Positions 23,354 to 34,867 are shown, counted from the stretch's first letter. The stretch is 64,000 bases of DNA from Hygrocybe punicea (GCA_963556145.1 OY744463.1:5518001-5582000), one strand, 5' to 3'. Translations and numbers: made by a program. Notes: generated by a model from the letters alone, not told the origin.

Positions 23354-25041
23354 ATGGACCCTGACCACGCCCGTATTGCAATTGTGTGGTGATTCATATG
23401 TCATGCTGCATGTCTTGACTTGACGCGCATTCTTAGGGAATATCACTGCTGAAATTCAAGCCCCTGGATCAATCATATGGATGTCCGTGTGTATATCAAC
23501 TGCTTGAGATCGGCCGTTTGACTCTAAGCTTACAGCCTACGTCCTCGACATCCACGATAAGTTTCCACGTCCGAGTATATCGCCTGCGAGAGACGACTCT
23601 TCATGGCGTGCATGGGCTCTCTCTCTCGAGCGAAGTTTTGAAGAACTACAGAGGAAATATGAAAGTGATCACATCGGTAAGTCGCCGGCTCGCGTTCCAA
23701 TAGCATACAATGACTTATCTTTGCGAGGAACGTAGAAATGCTTGCCCTGAGTGCCTCCATTGAGCATGGAACGAAGCCTCCTGCTGCCCTCAATGAGGTT
23801 CAAGTCACAAGAAAAAGGCCCAAGAGGAAAACCCTTCAGTATACAGACCCTGGGTTGTCTCGGATAGATCTTGACGTAGTCCTAAGGAGTGAATGTAAGT
23901 GCTTGTCTTGGTTGAATCAGGTTGATCGTCTGCAATGCACTAAGTTCCCCGACTGGTTCATTTCGCAGGCTCTGACGTCCTGACCATACTAGGCAGTCGA
24001 TCGATTTATTCCTACTTCGATACATTGAGTCGTCTCTTGATGGTCATCGATGAAGGGAAAGGCGTAACGATAGATCTACTGGTATCTACATCGAATCGAG
24101 CCGTGGAAAGCATTGGAAATCTTCTCCGATCCGTACTCCGGCCACACCTTGCACAACCGTCATGGCGGGAGGTCCTGCTCACAGTCACAAACTTGTCGAA
24201 TTATGTATTAACGTCGGTATTGCCGTTCCTGGCGACGAGCCCGAAAAGAAAACGAAAACTCGGGGCTGGCTCCACGCAATCCTTTGCAGCTCTGGACGAC
24301 TTCCTCCGAACTTTGGCAATGTCGATATGCATTCCGCTGATTGGAGCATTCATACCACTGTGTAATTTGTATGCGTCGAGTGTCCTTTCAAATAACTGCA
24401 ACATCAAAAAGCAATTGCCAGGCTCGGCTTCAAAAGCCAGCCTCAACGCCCGACTCAACGCCCGACTCCAAGACTTGCTTTGCCTGTTGAGAAACATGAT
24501 GTCGATACTGGACGATTTCACTTTCGGTGCTGATTCAGAGTGTATGGAAGGCCTGAGAGACCGCCTCGCTTTGGAGGCTTTACGACAAGTGGAGCAATTG
24601 TCCCTGGCGGCAGGACCACAGCGACATGCGGGAAATACCTTGAAGCACGATGCGCGGGTTACTTGTCTTGCGGCGAAGGACGCGTTCTGGTACTTGTGCG
24701 AGATCCTTCTCATGCTATTGACTCCAAAAATGCATCGAAGCTCTTCCAAGTCAATTTGGCAACCAAATGATCGTGAAGAGTTGTCGTTTGTGAGGGATGG
24801 GCTAGTACAGGAGGGAATTTTGAGGTCGCTTTGCAGACTAATTCAAGGGATCCAAGAGGAATCTTCAAGTGGATTCACATGTCTGGCAGAGCAAGATGGA
24901 GGAGGGCTTGAGCCACAGGGATGTTGCCTTTCCCTGAACCAGGGTAAGAAGTTTGGCAAAGTAGGCTGGGGTATGCTTCTAAAAGTAATGGAGTCATTGT
25001 GGATTCTTCGGAATGGTGCTGAGTTGGAGAGGAATGCCTAA
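23354..25041 (+). CDS. Multi-exon gene of unknown function, probably host-encoded and possibly intact
   Basis: I do not recognise the family. The last exon (from about 23,969 to 25,041) is a long open frame, mostly helical (LLMVIDEGKGVTIDLLVSTS, LRTLAMSICIPLIGAF, LQDLLCLLRNMMSILDDF, FWYLCEILLMLL). Upstream, exons can be joined with GT..AG introns: about 23,896 (GAAT|gtaagt) to 23,969, and 23,689 (ATCG|gtaagt) to 23,735. They give a coiled N-terminal part (SWRAWALSLERSFEELQRKY) and a basic patch (TRKRPKRKTL). First exons are tentative: an ATG at 23,354 (MDPDHARIAI) can be linked through two more introns. No stop or frameshift is needed, unlike the surrounding elements. The gene is boxed in by Harbinger 1 (ending 23,211) and Harbinger 2 (starting 25,104, 63 bp past its stop), so its expression may be affected at both ends. 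Confidence 0.55.
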
Positions 25042-25784
25042 GGATGAGTTAATTATTATTTTCAGGGCTTCAAAATTATTTCTACAGTTTGCCATAATTA
25101 TTAGGGCCTGTTCAGTAACTCGGTAACCAAACACTCCTCATTGTTTCTGAGACATGCCAGACATGCTGGACATTGCTGACAAACTCCGTTTCCTTCCTGA
25201 GCTGTGTGCATACTATCCATTATCATTTCATCGTTGCCTCAGCGCAATGGCCGACTCTGATTCCGATGCTGATTCTGACGTCTTTGGCATTGGTATTGAC
25301 GATCTGGCCATTGTTGGTCTTTTTGGCTTTCTTTGTCATACTGCTGTGGCCTGGGCTGAGACTTACTACGACAAAATTCCTCATCACAATTCTGCATTCT
25401 CTGGAGTTGCGTGGGTCAATGAACTCATGACGGGGCACCCTGATCACATCAAAATCGCTCTTGGAGTGCATCTCCAGGTGTTCCAAGCCCTTCTTAAAAC
25501 ACTACGCAAGATGGGCTATAAGGATACAAAACACGTCACCCTACCCAAGCAGCTTGCAATCTTCCTTCATGCATGCGTCACCAGTAACACAATTCGACAA
25601 CTTAGTGAGCGGTTCCAACATGCCAATGGTACCATATCCAAGTCAGTTCCCCCATCCCCATTAATTTCAAGTTTAATGACCATCTTACCACATCTGCTTC
25701 CGCAGGATGCTTCTCGCCTTTTCATCCTCACCATTCTATACAAAATATGTCACTCTTCCAAAGTGCGGTGATCCCACTGCCCCT

Positions 25785-26158
25785 CACTGGATGCAAGCCA
25801 TAATATTTCTAATAAAAATATCATGAAATTGTTTTGAAATTAATCCATATTATTTTAACATTTCATTTGCAGAAAACGTTAAGATATATAGTGCATATTT
25901 TTTGTATATTTCTGAAAAAGGTATGATAAAGATATGGTAAAAATTATGAGAACAGAAAAGACGTTCACAGACTGTGAAATTGTATTTCTTTTAAGATAGC
26001 ACTCAAGATATTTTTATGATAACTTCCTTTAAAATGAACGGAAATTATTCAAAATGTTTTTAAACTTTTTCTTACAATGATGTGTTAAAGTAACATGGAT
26101 TAATTTCAAGATAACTTCAAGATATTTTGAGAAGAAATACTATAGCTTGCATCCAGTG
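25785..26158. mobile_element. 374-bp foldback element in the Harbinger 2 transposase
   Basis: Termini CACTGGATGCAAGC and complement; inverted similarity extends about 45 bp. The interior is AT-rich and non-coding. CCT is duplicated (25,782-25,784 and 26,159-26,161). Removing element plus one CCT rejoins DPTAP to EISSNP in frame. CAC ends with a 3-bp duplication suggest a CMC-like element, like the one at 12,526-13,363. Confidence 0.88.
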
Positions 26159-26707
26159 CCTGAAATATCCAGCAATCCAAAATTTTTCCCGTACTTCACT
26201 GACGTGTTGGGTGCCGTCGATGGCACTCACATCAATTGCGTCCCACCCAAAGCTGATCGAGCTGCATCCCATAATCACAAAGGGTTCTTGTCCCAGAACT
26301 GCCTGATGGCATGTTTGTTTGACATGCGATTTGTTTATGTTCTCAGTGGATGGGATGGGTCAGTAGCTGATGCCGCAATCTACAATGAAGCTTGCTGCCA
26401 CGACTTCTGAATCCCCCCCAGCAAGTACTACCTTGCTAGTGATGCCAAAGTTCGGTTCGGTTCGGTTTTTTCGGTTTTTTGAAAAACCTGAACCGAAACC
26501 ACCGGTTCAGTTCAGCAAAATGACGAACCAAAACCAAAACCGCTTCGAACCGTTTTTTAGCGTTCGGTTCGCGTTCAAACCCGGTTCAAACGCCGAACCG
26601 ATTTGATTTAAAGCTTCTCCTACCTGTCAGCTTCATTTTGATCCCCTGATCATCCAAAACGGTCAAGTATTGAGTGAGTTATGGTTAAAATAACTTTTAT
26701 TCACAAT

Positions 26708-27050
26708 GGGAGGACATCCGTAACATATCTTTTATTCGGATATAGTTTCCCCATGTTGGGACGAGATTCCAACACCGCAAAGACCCCAGAAAAACATTTG
26801 AACTCCCCACCCTAAACGGGGTACAGATATAATACAGAGATGTGATATCTATTGGAGGGGGTCGACCCCCTGAATAGACTACAAAAACTATTTTCAAGGT
26901 CCGACCTCCTGAAGTGGGCTATGCCGATCACTGGCATGTCATCTATTGGTTCCATCAACAATCCCAACCTGATATAAGCAAAGTGGTTCCAACCCCAACT
27001 GGCACCCTGTTTATTGCCCAGAATATTTTTATCATTACGGATGTCCTCCC
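26708..27050. mobile_element. MITE nested inside the hAT element
   Basis: Terminal inverted repeats GGGAGGACATCCGTAA and complement, 343 bp apart end to end, with AAT on both sides (26,705-26,707 and 27,051-27,053). The interior includes a GGGGTCGACCCC-like palindrome. No coding capacity. Confidence 0.75.
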
Positions 27051-27064
27051 AATATATAGATTGT

Positions 27065-27385
27065 GATTTTAAAAAATGAAAATAGCATTATAAGTAAAAT
27101 AGATAAGATTACCAAATTATTTGAGTACATTACCCTCATCAAAAGGTAATGGGTTCTCTGTTAACATTAATTAATATAATCAATATCCACTCACCTGTTG
27201 GACCAACTTGGAATTTCTGCATAATTGGTTACAAATTGAAGTCAGTTTGATGAGTGACCAGATATTGGTTAAATTAACTAATCTTAGCAGAGGACCAATT
27301 ATCATTTAGTGTGGGCAATGTACTCAAATAATTTGGTAATTTTATCTATTTTATTTATAATGTTATTGCCATTTTTAAAATCAAA
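27065..27385. mobile_element. Second foldback nested inside the hAT element
   Basis: Inverted arms of about 70 bp: GATTTTAAAAAATGAAAATAGC ... CCAAATTATTTGAGTACATT at left and the complement at 27,310-27,385, ending next to an (AT)n run. No duplication was fixed; the ends are approximate. Confidence 0.65.
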
Positions 27386-28385
27386 TATATATATATATAT
27401 ATTGAGTAAAAGTTGTTTTAATCATAACTCACTCAATACTTGACCATTTTGGATGATCAGTGGATCAAAATGACGGGAAGAACCGTATCTATCGGTTCGC
27501 GGTTCGAACCGGGTTCAAACGCGGTTCAGAACCGCTCAAAACCACAGAACTGCAAACCGAACCATCGGTTTCGGTTCAGCATTTGGCTGAACTGAACCGG
27601 GTTTTTCGGTTCGGTTTGCGGTTCAAACCGGGTTCGGACCGGTTCTGAACCGAACTTCGGCATCACTATACCTTGCTGATGCGGGTTTCGCACTTACACA
27701 ACAACTCTTGATTCCCTATCGCGGCCAACGTTATCATCTTGACGAATGGCAACGCAGAGATCGAGTACCGATGAATAAAGAAGAATTATTTAATCTTCGT
27801 CATTTGTCTGCTCGAAATGTGGTGGAATGAATATTCGGTGTCCTAAAATGTCGTTTCTGGCTCCTCCTCCTACCCCCCGAATATAGCCTGAAGGTGCAAG
27901 CTCGCATTCCACTGGCCCTCTGCGCCCTCCATAATTTCATCTGCCGATACGACCCCACTGATGCAGAGGACTATGATGATGACCAGGACATACTCCCTCC
28001 CCACGTCGATCCAGATGTCTTTGGAATGCTTTCGGATGGATTGCTGAACCGTGCATCTCGCGAAGCAGCATCTGACATGCAAGATGTTATGGCAGAAAAG
28101 ATGTGGTTGGATTACAACCGATTCCTTCAAGAAAGGGAGGCCCGTGAGCAGGAGGCAAGGGAAGCCCGGGAAAGGCTGATGATGGTGTCTCTGTAATTTT
28201 TTTTTGCCATGTACTCCGAATCTTTTTTGCCATGTACTCTGAATCTTTTTTGCCATGTATTTTGCTCAGAACAATACTATGAGACCGCTCTTTCTTTTGG
28301 ACCGTTGATATCATTTGTGAGGTATAGAAAAATACAAAGGTACAGAAAAATACTGAGGCTGGCAAGTGAAAAAGTAAAAAAAGAA

Positions 28386-29702
28386 TTATTGGGGGAGGGG
28401 GGGTGGAGCGGCAAAGTCAGGAATCATGCGGCCAACCTTCTCAAGCTCTCTCTTAATCCAGAGCCGGCGCAGGCTGTCTCTGCGGATACCAAGGTAGGTT
28501 TGCGCCCGTACGGGACTCTCTGCGAACAAGTCAAACATGGCAATCATCGTGTCGTCATCAAGATATTTATCCTTTTCCTGCAATAAGTCTTGGGCTGCCT
28601 GCCTAACTTGAGCATCGGAAGGGTCGGGTGGGGGTGGACAGGGCAGGATCTCTGCCCGACGGATTTTGTGCTCGGACATAGTGCGTAGAGTGGTGTTGAA
28701 TGTCGACATTTCCTCCCTGATGTCGTTTAAGGCGACAGGACCAGTTATACGAGCACACTTGGAGGCACTTCCCTCGGTATTGATGAGAGAGGATATTGTT
28801 AGATCTGATACGGATGCAGATGTCGAAGTTGGTGTTTCTTTACGTTTCTTCCCCTTACCTGGTCGAGGGGGACTTGGGGGCAGGGAGGAAGGCGGAGGGG
28901 GATGGCTCTCATCAGGTGATGAATCACTATGTCCTTCATGATTTCCGTCTCCTGACGAAGAGGGGGAGCTGAGTACTGCACCCTGGGAAGTAGACTGTGA
29001 GGGCCGGTAAACATTTTCCCCCTTCCCACGGGATGGCATCAATTGCTGCATATCGACATAGAGGTCCCAGCCCTTGTTGCGGAAGGGACGGGCTTTGGGA
29101 TGTTTCTACATGACTGTCAATGGAATAGAGAGAAGAGGGCAGATAATAATACCTCAATATATTTATCCCAGACCGGCTGAGTGTTCTCATCGATGTTAAG
29201 CCTACATGTATGGTCCCAGGGTAAGCCAGACAGTCTTGTGAGGGGCTCCACGTCATGATAGATCTCCCTTAACTGAATTGAAACATCAGCATACTATTAT
29301 TACAAGTCAGAAGTCACTCACCCTCCCCCATCTAGATTGGCAAGAAGCGGCCGACTTGGGAATCCCCTTTTCAGGGGGGGTTTTGGCCATTGCAGCAGCA
29401 GCAGCATTCCATGTTGCTGCCTTGAAATTTGCACCATCACCTGCCTCTGCCTTGTGCTGCAGGAGGAAATCGATAAGGAAACCAGTTTCTTTGTCACTCC
29501 ACCGTGACTGCAGGCAAGGTGTCTTGTCACCAGAGTTCTCTCCACCCACCTTACCCTTAGCCTTGGCCTTTGACTTTGACTTTGACTTTGAGACTGATGC
29601 CATTGGAGATGGGGGAGATACAATGATATGAGGAGAAGGGGGGTCAGCCATAGGGGGCGGCTCCGCCATGGAACAAGAACAAGAGGTGGAGTTTGTCGGC
29701 AA
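28386..29702 (-). CDS. SANT/Myb-like DNA-binding protein of Harbinger 2
   Basis: Partner protein of PIF/Harbinger transposases, needed for DNA binding and nuclear import of the transposase in studied systems. Three exons fit: 29,702-29,322, 29,272-29,153 and 29,105-28,386, with GT..AG introns in phase 0, giving about 406 residues and no stop. The N-terminus has a Lys/Ser run (SKSKSKSKAKAKGK), then the SANT-like fold with its spaced Trp residues (RWSDKETGFLIDFLLQHKAE, FKAATWNAAAAAM, AASCQSRWGR; then LPWDHTCRLNIDEN, VWDKYIE, HPKARPFRNKGWDLY). A Pro/Ser linker with GKGKKRKE follows, then a helical C-terminus. A later Met (MAEPPPMADPP) could be the true start. It is the only intact gene of this element. 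Confidence 0.82.
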
Positions 29703-29774
29703 TGTCCGGCATGTCTGGCATGTCTTGGAAACAATGAGGAGTGTTTGGTTACCAAGTTACTGAACAGGCCCTTA

Positions 29775-30060
29775 TGCCCACAGCTTGGCAAACTAGAGGA
29801 AGTGCCAACTTAGTTGGCAAAAACCTTGCTTAATGTGGCTAGACAATGTGTACAAGTGAGATATATACAAAAGGATTATTCTATTTGGCACCCAGGGGTG
29901 CACTTGACTTCCCATGCACCCCTTGCCTTATAAAGTGATAGCTAAGTAGAATAATTTGGACCAATCAATTTTAACTCAAGTATTACTGATGATAAAATGA
30001 CTGTCATTTCCTGTCAAGGGTTACCAGTAACACAGTCACGGTAGTGCCAGCACGACATGG
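29775..30060. other. Spacer with a short hairpin, no gene
   Basis: Inverted motifs GATTATTCTATTTGG ... CCAAATTATTCTAC enclose AGGGGTGCAC ... GCACCCCT (about 29,871-29,970), so this may be a very small foldback element. No gene is seen. Confidence 0.45.
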
Positions 30061-30206
30061 AGCAGTATCATCATCAGCTCCAGATGGATGCAGAGGCTGA
30101 GGAGATTGAAGACAAATCCCAGCTGCAGCTCACTATAGCTGCAGCCATCATGTACACAGGAGCAGAAGAATCTCAATTGGTGAAGTCTCGCATTTGACAT
30201 CCCAGT

Positions 30207-31872
30207 TGTTACATTTCCAACTCTGCTTCCAACCCCAATGCCCATTCCGATACCCACCATGACAATTCTGCACTGCACACCTTCCTTTTTCATTTCTTTT
30301 TGTCCTTTGTCTTCCTTTCAACGTCATTGTTTCTTCATTTGGACATCCTTGTATTTTCTTATTCTTGTTCTCTTTTTGTCCCTTCTTCTAGAACAATCCA
30401 GACCGACCATGGACATATCCCACGTGACCTTGTTGTACCCGAATAGTCTCCTTGCCGATGGACGTCACCGACATTGTCTTTTCCCTTCGATATCTTGTTT
30501 ACGCTATCCCACGACAAACTGATCACAATGGCTGTACTCCCAACACAGCTCATTACCGTAATTGTTATTGGCAGCATTGCCATCACCTTCCTGATCAGTT
30601 TCTACCTTGTTATGATCTATCTTTGGCATCGACACCGAAACCCTTCCGCCATTGATACTTCTGACTTCCACCTCGACAATATATCGACACGTAATTGACA
30701 ATTGCCATTCTCGGATATTTGGTTTCCATATTCATACCCTGTGCCCACCATTATCCCCCCTGACAATCCGACGACATTCCTCACCTGCATGCGAACTCTG
30801 AACAATCCCCGATCATGAGACATTTCACTGTTCTCTCTAATCCGACCATCGCCGGAGCATACTCTTTTGGACTTCGACCACAGACCATACGACTTCCCAA
30901 ACAGTGAACCAACCCCTATCGTATATTGTTCGCACGACACCGCTGCAATGCAGTACCCGACGACTTATTCCCACAGCTTGTCACTCATGCCATGACTCGA
31001 AACCTGGACCCACGTTCATTTATCCTTTTTCATCTATAACCTTGATACCTCCCACACTCATTTATAACAATACCCTTTCTTGGACAAATACCGACATCAG
31101 GTGGACCGTGTTGTTCCACAGACAGGACAAGACATCACTCCTCGATACGTCATCGACATGGACATCATCATCTGGTACAGCTTATGCTGTTCACATGTCT
31201 GACCTCGACTATCCCACCATCCTAGTTGGTTTTCCCTCCATACATTCCTTTGTTTTCCTTTATACCGACCTTGTTGCTATGTCCCCACTACCTCAAGACA
31301 CTCTCATTACCAATCCTACACTGGACGATACCCATCTTTGACCCGACCGTGCAATGTACTTGCCAGACTGCGCACTTGCCTGTTACAGCAAGTGTAGACC
31401 CCGAATAGGCAATTCTGCACATCACATGATCCGATGACAAATCATCCGAGTCATCCGGACCCCCTCTATTCCTCAATGACACCCGGGCCTCCAGTTGGAT
31501 CGCGAGAACATTGACATGAGGACACCTCATGTCCGCCTCATGGTGAAAACATGGTGTAGTTGGACAAGTTGTAGCTTCATGGTTGGATTCCCATTTACCT
31601 CCCCTCAAGTCCATTCACTATATCTACTGTCCTTGTTGTTGGTTCGGACTTTTTCTTCTTTCTTTTCCTTACGTTTAGTCTGGTTCTTGGGGCAGACCCC
31701 CTTATCTTGGGTAACCCCCACGGTTCGCAATGACATTGTACCATGAATCCCCCCTCTTGGCAGTGTTGTCTTAGTAGTAAGCAACAATGAAAACTGCTCT
31801 TCTCTCCCCTGGAAACCGATCCCCTGTTAAGTTGATTGTTGCCGGAGCCCGCTGCAGAAGCGATCCGTAACA
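30207..31872 (+). mobile_element. Complete solo LTR, copy 1
   Basis: The ends are TGTTAC and GTAACA; CCAGT is duplicated at 30,202-30,206 and 31,873-31,877, the 5-bp signature of an LTR retrotransposon. No internal region is present, so the two LTRs have recombined. A near-identical copy is at 46,487-48,150 and a truncated one at 34,868-35,828. At 1.67 kb it is long for a fungal LTR. It contains a conserved small open frame. The internal domain is absent, so the superfamily (Gypsy or Copia) is unknown. Confidence 0.95.
30528..30698 (+). CDS. Small single-pass membrane protein ORF inside solo LTR 1
   Basis: The 56-residue frame starts MAVLPTQLITVIVIGSIA and continues with a strongly hydrophobic helix of about 25 residues (VIVIGSIAITFLISFYLVMI), then YLWHRHRNPS and a polar tail ending NISTRN. 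The same frame is open in LTR copy 2 (46,808-46,978) with four or so residue changes, none a stop. An upstream in-frame Met at 30,474 would add 18 residues. LTRs are normally non-coding, so function is uncertain; the prediction rests on conservation of the frame and one clear membrane segment. Confidence 0.4.
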   Translation: MAVLPTQLITVIVIGSIAITFLISFYLVMIYLWHRHRNPSAIDTSDFHLDNISTRN

Positions 31873-32699
31873 CCAGTTGACTTTACCTCTGTCATTCCCA
31901 GCTCTTCCAAATGCATGTATTAGTACCCTCTGGGTACAGTTGCGCTGCAGCCACAATGACTGAGCATACATCATGACTATGGGTTTTGATGTTGCCTCAT
32001 TTGATAAGATAATTGCTGAAGGGTTTGGGCAGGCCTGGTACAATGTGCCTATTCCATGTGGTGACACCAACATGAAGGCTCCTGCATGCCCAAGTCAGTG
32101 ATCACTGGATGCAGAGGGTGCTCTTGGACTTGTTCTCCATTACCTCAACTCCACCATGTGTGAAGTCAGCCTACAGGAAATTTTTGCTCTGATTCCATCC
32201 ACTGTCTCACGATATCTTCACTTCACCCTGGATATTCTACTACAGAGTCTCCACCAGCATACATTTCATGATGCCTGAATCTCCTGGTTCAGTAAGAAAT
32301 CAGAATTCCAGAAGCACAACCTCCTCTCCTCAGTAGTGACAAGTATGACTCTAAGTAGGCCGCATTCTTAACTGGGAATGTCACCTCAAGGTGAAGGCAT
32401 TTGTTATGGTGGGTTCTGGTTATTTTAGGCACCCCAAAAGCACTAATGTCCTTGCCTAGCTCCCACTTGGATGAATACTGGACCCACTGCATTGACAATC
32501 AGATTGTACCAACCCTGCCAAAGGGCTGGGGGCCTCCAAATGGGGGAGGAGGCGAGTCTACTGGGTGGGCAGGTTAATGTTGATTCTGAGGTTATGAGGG
32601 AGTACATCAGGGATTTTGATTTTAATAAGGATGACTACTCGGGTTAGTTAGGTTGTGCGGTCAATACTATTTTTGCTTGAAATCCTGTGTGATAACCCT

Positions 32700-32858
32700 G
32701 AAGGGCCAGGTCTTGGACTGGACCAGACCTTATGGACCAGGTCCAGCAGGGTCCAGGGCCAGAACCACCCTGCCAATGGACTGGACCTCAGGGGCCAGGT
32801 TCAGGTCCATGGAAATAACCCTGGACCTGGCCTGGACTGGCCCTTGGACAGTCTAGCA
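32700..32858. mobile_element. Small MITE rich in GGCCAGGTC/GGTCCAGG
   Basis: About 160 bp with ends AAGGGCCAGGTC and complement-like GACTGGCCCTT, internally made of short inverted GGACCAGGTCC-type motifs. It interrupts the DDE relic just before IDGLNLP. Target duplication not fixed. Confidence 0.55.
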
Positions 32859-33109
32859 TTGATGGGCTCAATTTACCAGTACAAACATCAGATAACATTG
32901 ACATTGAAAATGCAACATACAATGGCTGGTGATCAGAACATTTTATTAGTTCTGTTATTGTCTTCTTCTCAAGCGGTTCATGTTTTCTATTGTCACCTTC
33001 ATCAATCTGACATCTTTCCTTAAGGTCCAATTATTGCAGTACATACCAATGCACCTGGTAGCTGGCATGACTTATGTGTTGCAAAGCCTATTTATGAGAA
33101 ACTCCAGAC

Positions 33110-34815
33110 TTATTTAGTGGGCCAGTGCTGTGCATGGCATGAATGAGTTCTTTTTTTCCCCTCTCCACTTCCATGACAAAGTAAACAATTGCATAAAAAG
33201 CATGTTATATATGGTATAAGACATATAGTATATGTTGTATACTGCTAATTGTTCTAACAAGCCCACCTCTCATCTCAGCAACATAAAAAGTAGAAAAATA
33301 AAACTACATAGAGTGTCTTGAGTGTTCATCAACCTCCTCTCTTACTGTCATGTCTTCTATGCTGCATCATTATGTAATATTCTCAGCCACAAAATAAATG
33401 TTTAGGAGGCAATAAATCAACTGTCAAACCCAACTGCCCCCTAAACAGTATGATAACAATTGACTTACATTTATTTAACCCTACTCCTCCATGACCTTAT
33501 ATGCTATACAACAGATGACTGCATGAAGACAGCTGTGCTTGGTGATTGGGCTAATGTGACATATGGCATGAACAAAGTCTTTTTTCTTTTATTGGATTTT
33601 TATTTGTATGATTATTATCAACATCAATAAGTGATTTTGCTTGAAATATATAATTAGCATATACAATAATATATATATGTGGCGATATCACATTGAATTT
33701 TATGTTTTAAGTAAAAATATCAGTACATCATGTTGTCATATTCATGCAACTCTGATATCCTCCGATGCACTCTGATGTACTCTGATGAACTCTGGCCATC
33801 TCCACTCTGGACTTTTCCATTTCATTCTTATCTTATCTTCTTTTGCACTCCTATCTGTCTCCCCCCTTTGGTTTACTTGTCACTGTATATAGCAACCTTT
33901 TGTCTCTTTTATCTTTCTCCCAATTCTGATACTTCTGTTGGAGTTCCTATTATCTTTTTATTACCAAGGACATAACAATTAGTTTACTAGTATATAAGCT
34001 AGAACTACTATGTCCTGTATCTTTGTTCTGAAAATTGACTAGAGTACCCTCTGTCTTCTTCACTTTTAAACTTAAGGCTTTGTCTTAAGCTCACTATCTG
34101 CATCCTTATCTGCATTCTTAATCTGGACCTCCAGACTAACTCTGCTCCGCTTTGTGCCTACTCAGTACAGCTTAAGGAAGTAGTTAACCTACTTCAAGAG
34201 GTTGCACCTCTGATTCTCTGACAAACACTACTCCATCTGGAGTTGTCTGTACAACTATAACACATCTGAGTCAAGCTCATTTCTGCTTATATGGCTGATA
34301 TTTTCATATATAGTAACAGTAGTCACATGTGACTATGATTCCTGTGATCATCTCAAAATTTAGCATATATGGTGTAAAATTGCCTTATATGGTTAGACTG
34401 GTCACATGTGACTGGCACTGTTGTGATCAGCAAAAAATTAGCTATATAATATCAAAAATTACCTTATATGATTAGATTGGTCACAGGTGACTGTCACACC
34501 TTGCCTGAAATGGTTATATTAGTCAGCAGCTCAATTTTCAGCTGAGTCTGATAAGAATTGAGGCCAGTACGAATATTTTCAATATATTCTAGAGGTAATT
34601 TGTCTTTTCTGAGACAACCCATATTCAGATGCTTATGTAAGCTTGTCCACACATGGCCCCAACTGTATCTGATTTTCCTATATCAGAAGTAGAATCATAC
34701 CTCTTGCTTAAAAAGATTTTCTCTATAGGCGATGCACGAACAGTTATTAATTATGAACCCTCACTGAACCAGGTCTGATAAAGAACGAGTCTTTTAATAA
34801 ATTAAAAGAACTCGT
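33110..34815 (+). repeat. Dispersed repeat family, copy A
   Basis: Begins TTATTTAGTGGGCCAGTGC and ends AAAAGAACTCGT. Landmarks shared with copies B-E are GCATGGCATGAAYGAGTTC near the start, a block with GGCTGATATTTYCATATATAG, several units centred on the palindrome GTCACATGTGAC, and TTTTAATAAATTAAAAGAAC near the end. AT-rich; I see no gene. Truncates the DDE relic on its left. Flanking trinucleotides are GAC and AAC. Confidence 0.8.
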
Positions 34816-34867
34816 AACCAGGAAATAACAACATATAATGATGAGATTACTATTTCCAACATCCAGA

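Larger units (their letters stand above)
26437..27668. mobile_element. Non-autonomous hAT element, 1.23 kb
   Basis: The ends are TAGTGATGCC and GGCATCACTA, flanked by the 8-bp duplication TACCTTGC (26,429-26,436 and 27,669-27,676), the hallmark of hAT. Subterminal regions are dense in GGTTCGGTTCGG/CCGAACC repeats, and a second inverted layer (CAAGTATTGAGTGAGTTATG / complement) lies inside. Removing the element and one duplicate rejoins YYLA to DAGF of the Harbinger transposase. It carries two further foldbacks. Its ends resemble those of the hAT element at 41,480-42,787. Confidence 0.95.
25154..28196 (+). pseudogene. PIF/Harbinger (HARBI1-like) DDE transposase, split by two insertions
   Basis: The native start may be Met 25,154 or MADSDSDADSD further on. 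The N-terminal helical domain (LKTLRKMGYKDTKHVTLPKQ, SERFQHANGTISK) is joined by an intron (25,642-25,705) to MLLAFSSSPFYTKYVTLPKC. A 374-bp element interrupts at 25,785; the frame resumes at 26,162 with EISSNPKFFPYFTDVLGAVD, including catalytic VDGTHI. It continues to SKYYLA, where a 1.23-kb hAT element interrupts at 26,437, then resumes at 27,677 (DAGF, second Asp). The catalytic Glu is in NVVE*IFGVLK. All three acids survive, but TGA stops lie at 26,408 and 27,828, the latter directly after the Glu where Arg is usual. The C-terminus (about 27,894-28,196) ends in an Arg/Glu coiled coil. Confidence 0.92.
25104..29771. mobile_element. PIF/Harbinger element 2, complete with TTA duplication
   Basis: The ends are GGGCCTGTTCAGTAACTCGG and its complement (CCAAGTTACTGAACAGGCCC), with inverted similarity running about 65-75 bp (ACACTCCTCATTGTTTC, then GACATGCCAGACATG). 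TTA flanks both sides (25,101-25,103 and 29,772-29,774), the canonical PIF/Harbinger target. The content is a plus-strand transposase (broken) and a convergent minus-strand SANT gene (intact). Length is 4668 bp, of which about 1.6 kb is later insertions. Confidence 0.95.
30061..33109 (+). pseudogene. DDE_Tnp_4-type transposase relic, split by a solo LTR and a MITE
   Basis: An N-terminal fragment (QLQLTIAAAIMYTGAEESQL) lies at about 30,060-30,200 and the protein resumes after the solo LTR with SFDKIIAEGFGQAWYNVP-like sequence, then DAEGALGLVLHYLNSTMCEV and IFALIPSTVSRYL (about 31,985-32,280). After disrupted sequence and a small insertion the catalytic segment IDGLNLPVQTSDNIDIENATYNGW appears (about 32,860-32,930). 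It continues through HTNAPGSWHDL to 33,109, where repeat A begins. The first catalytic Asp survives; the other acids are lost with the 3' end. Several stops are present. It belongs to the DDE_Tnp_4 type common in mushroom genomes. Confidence 0.8.
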
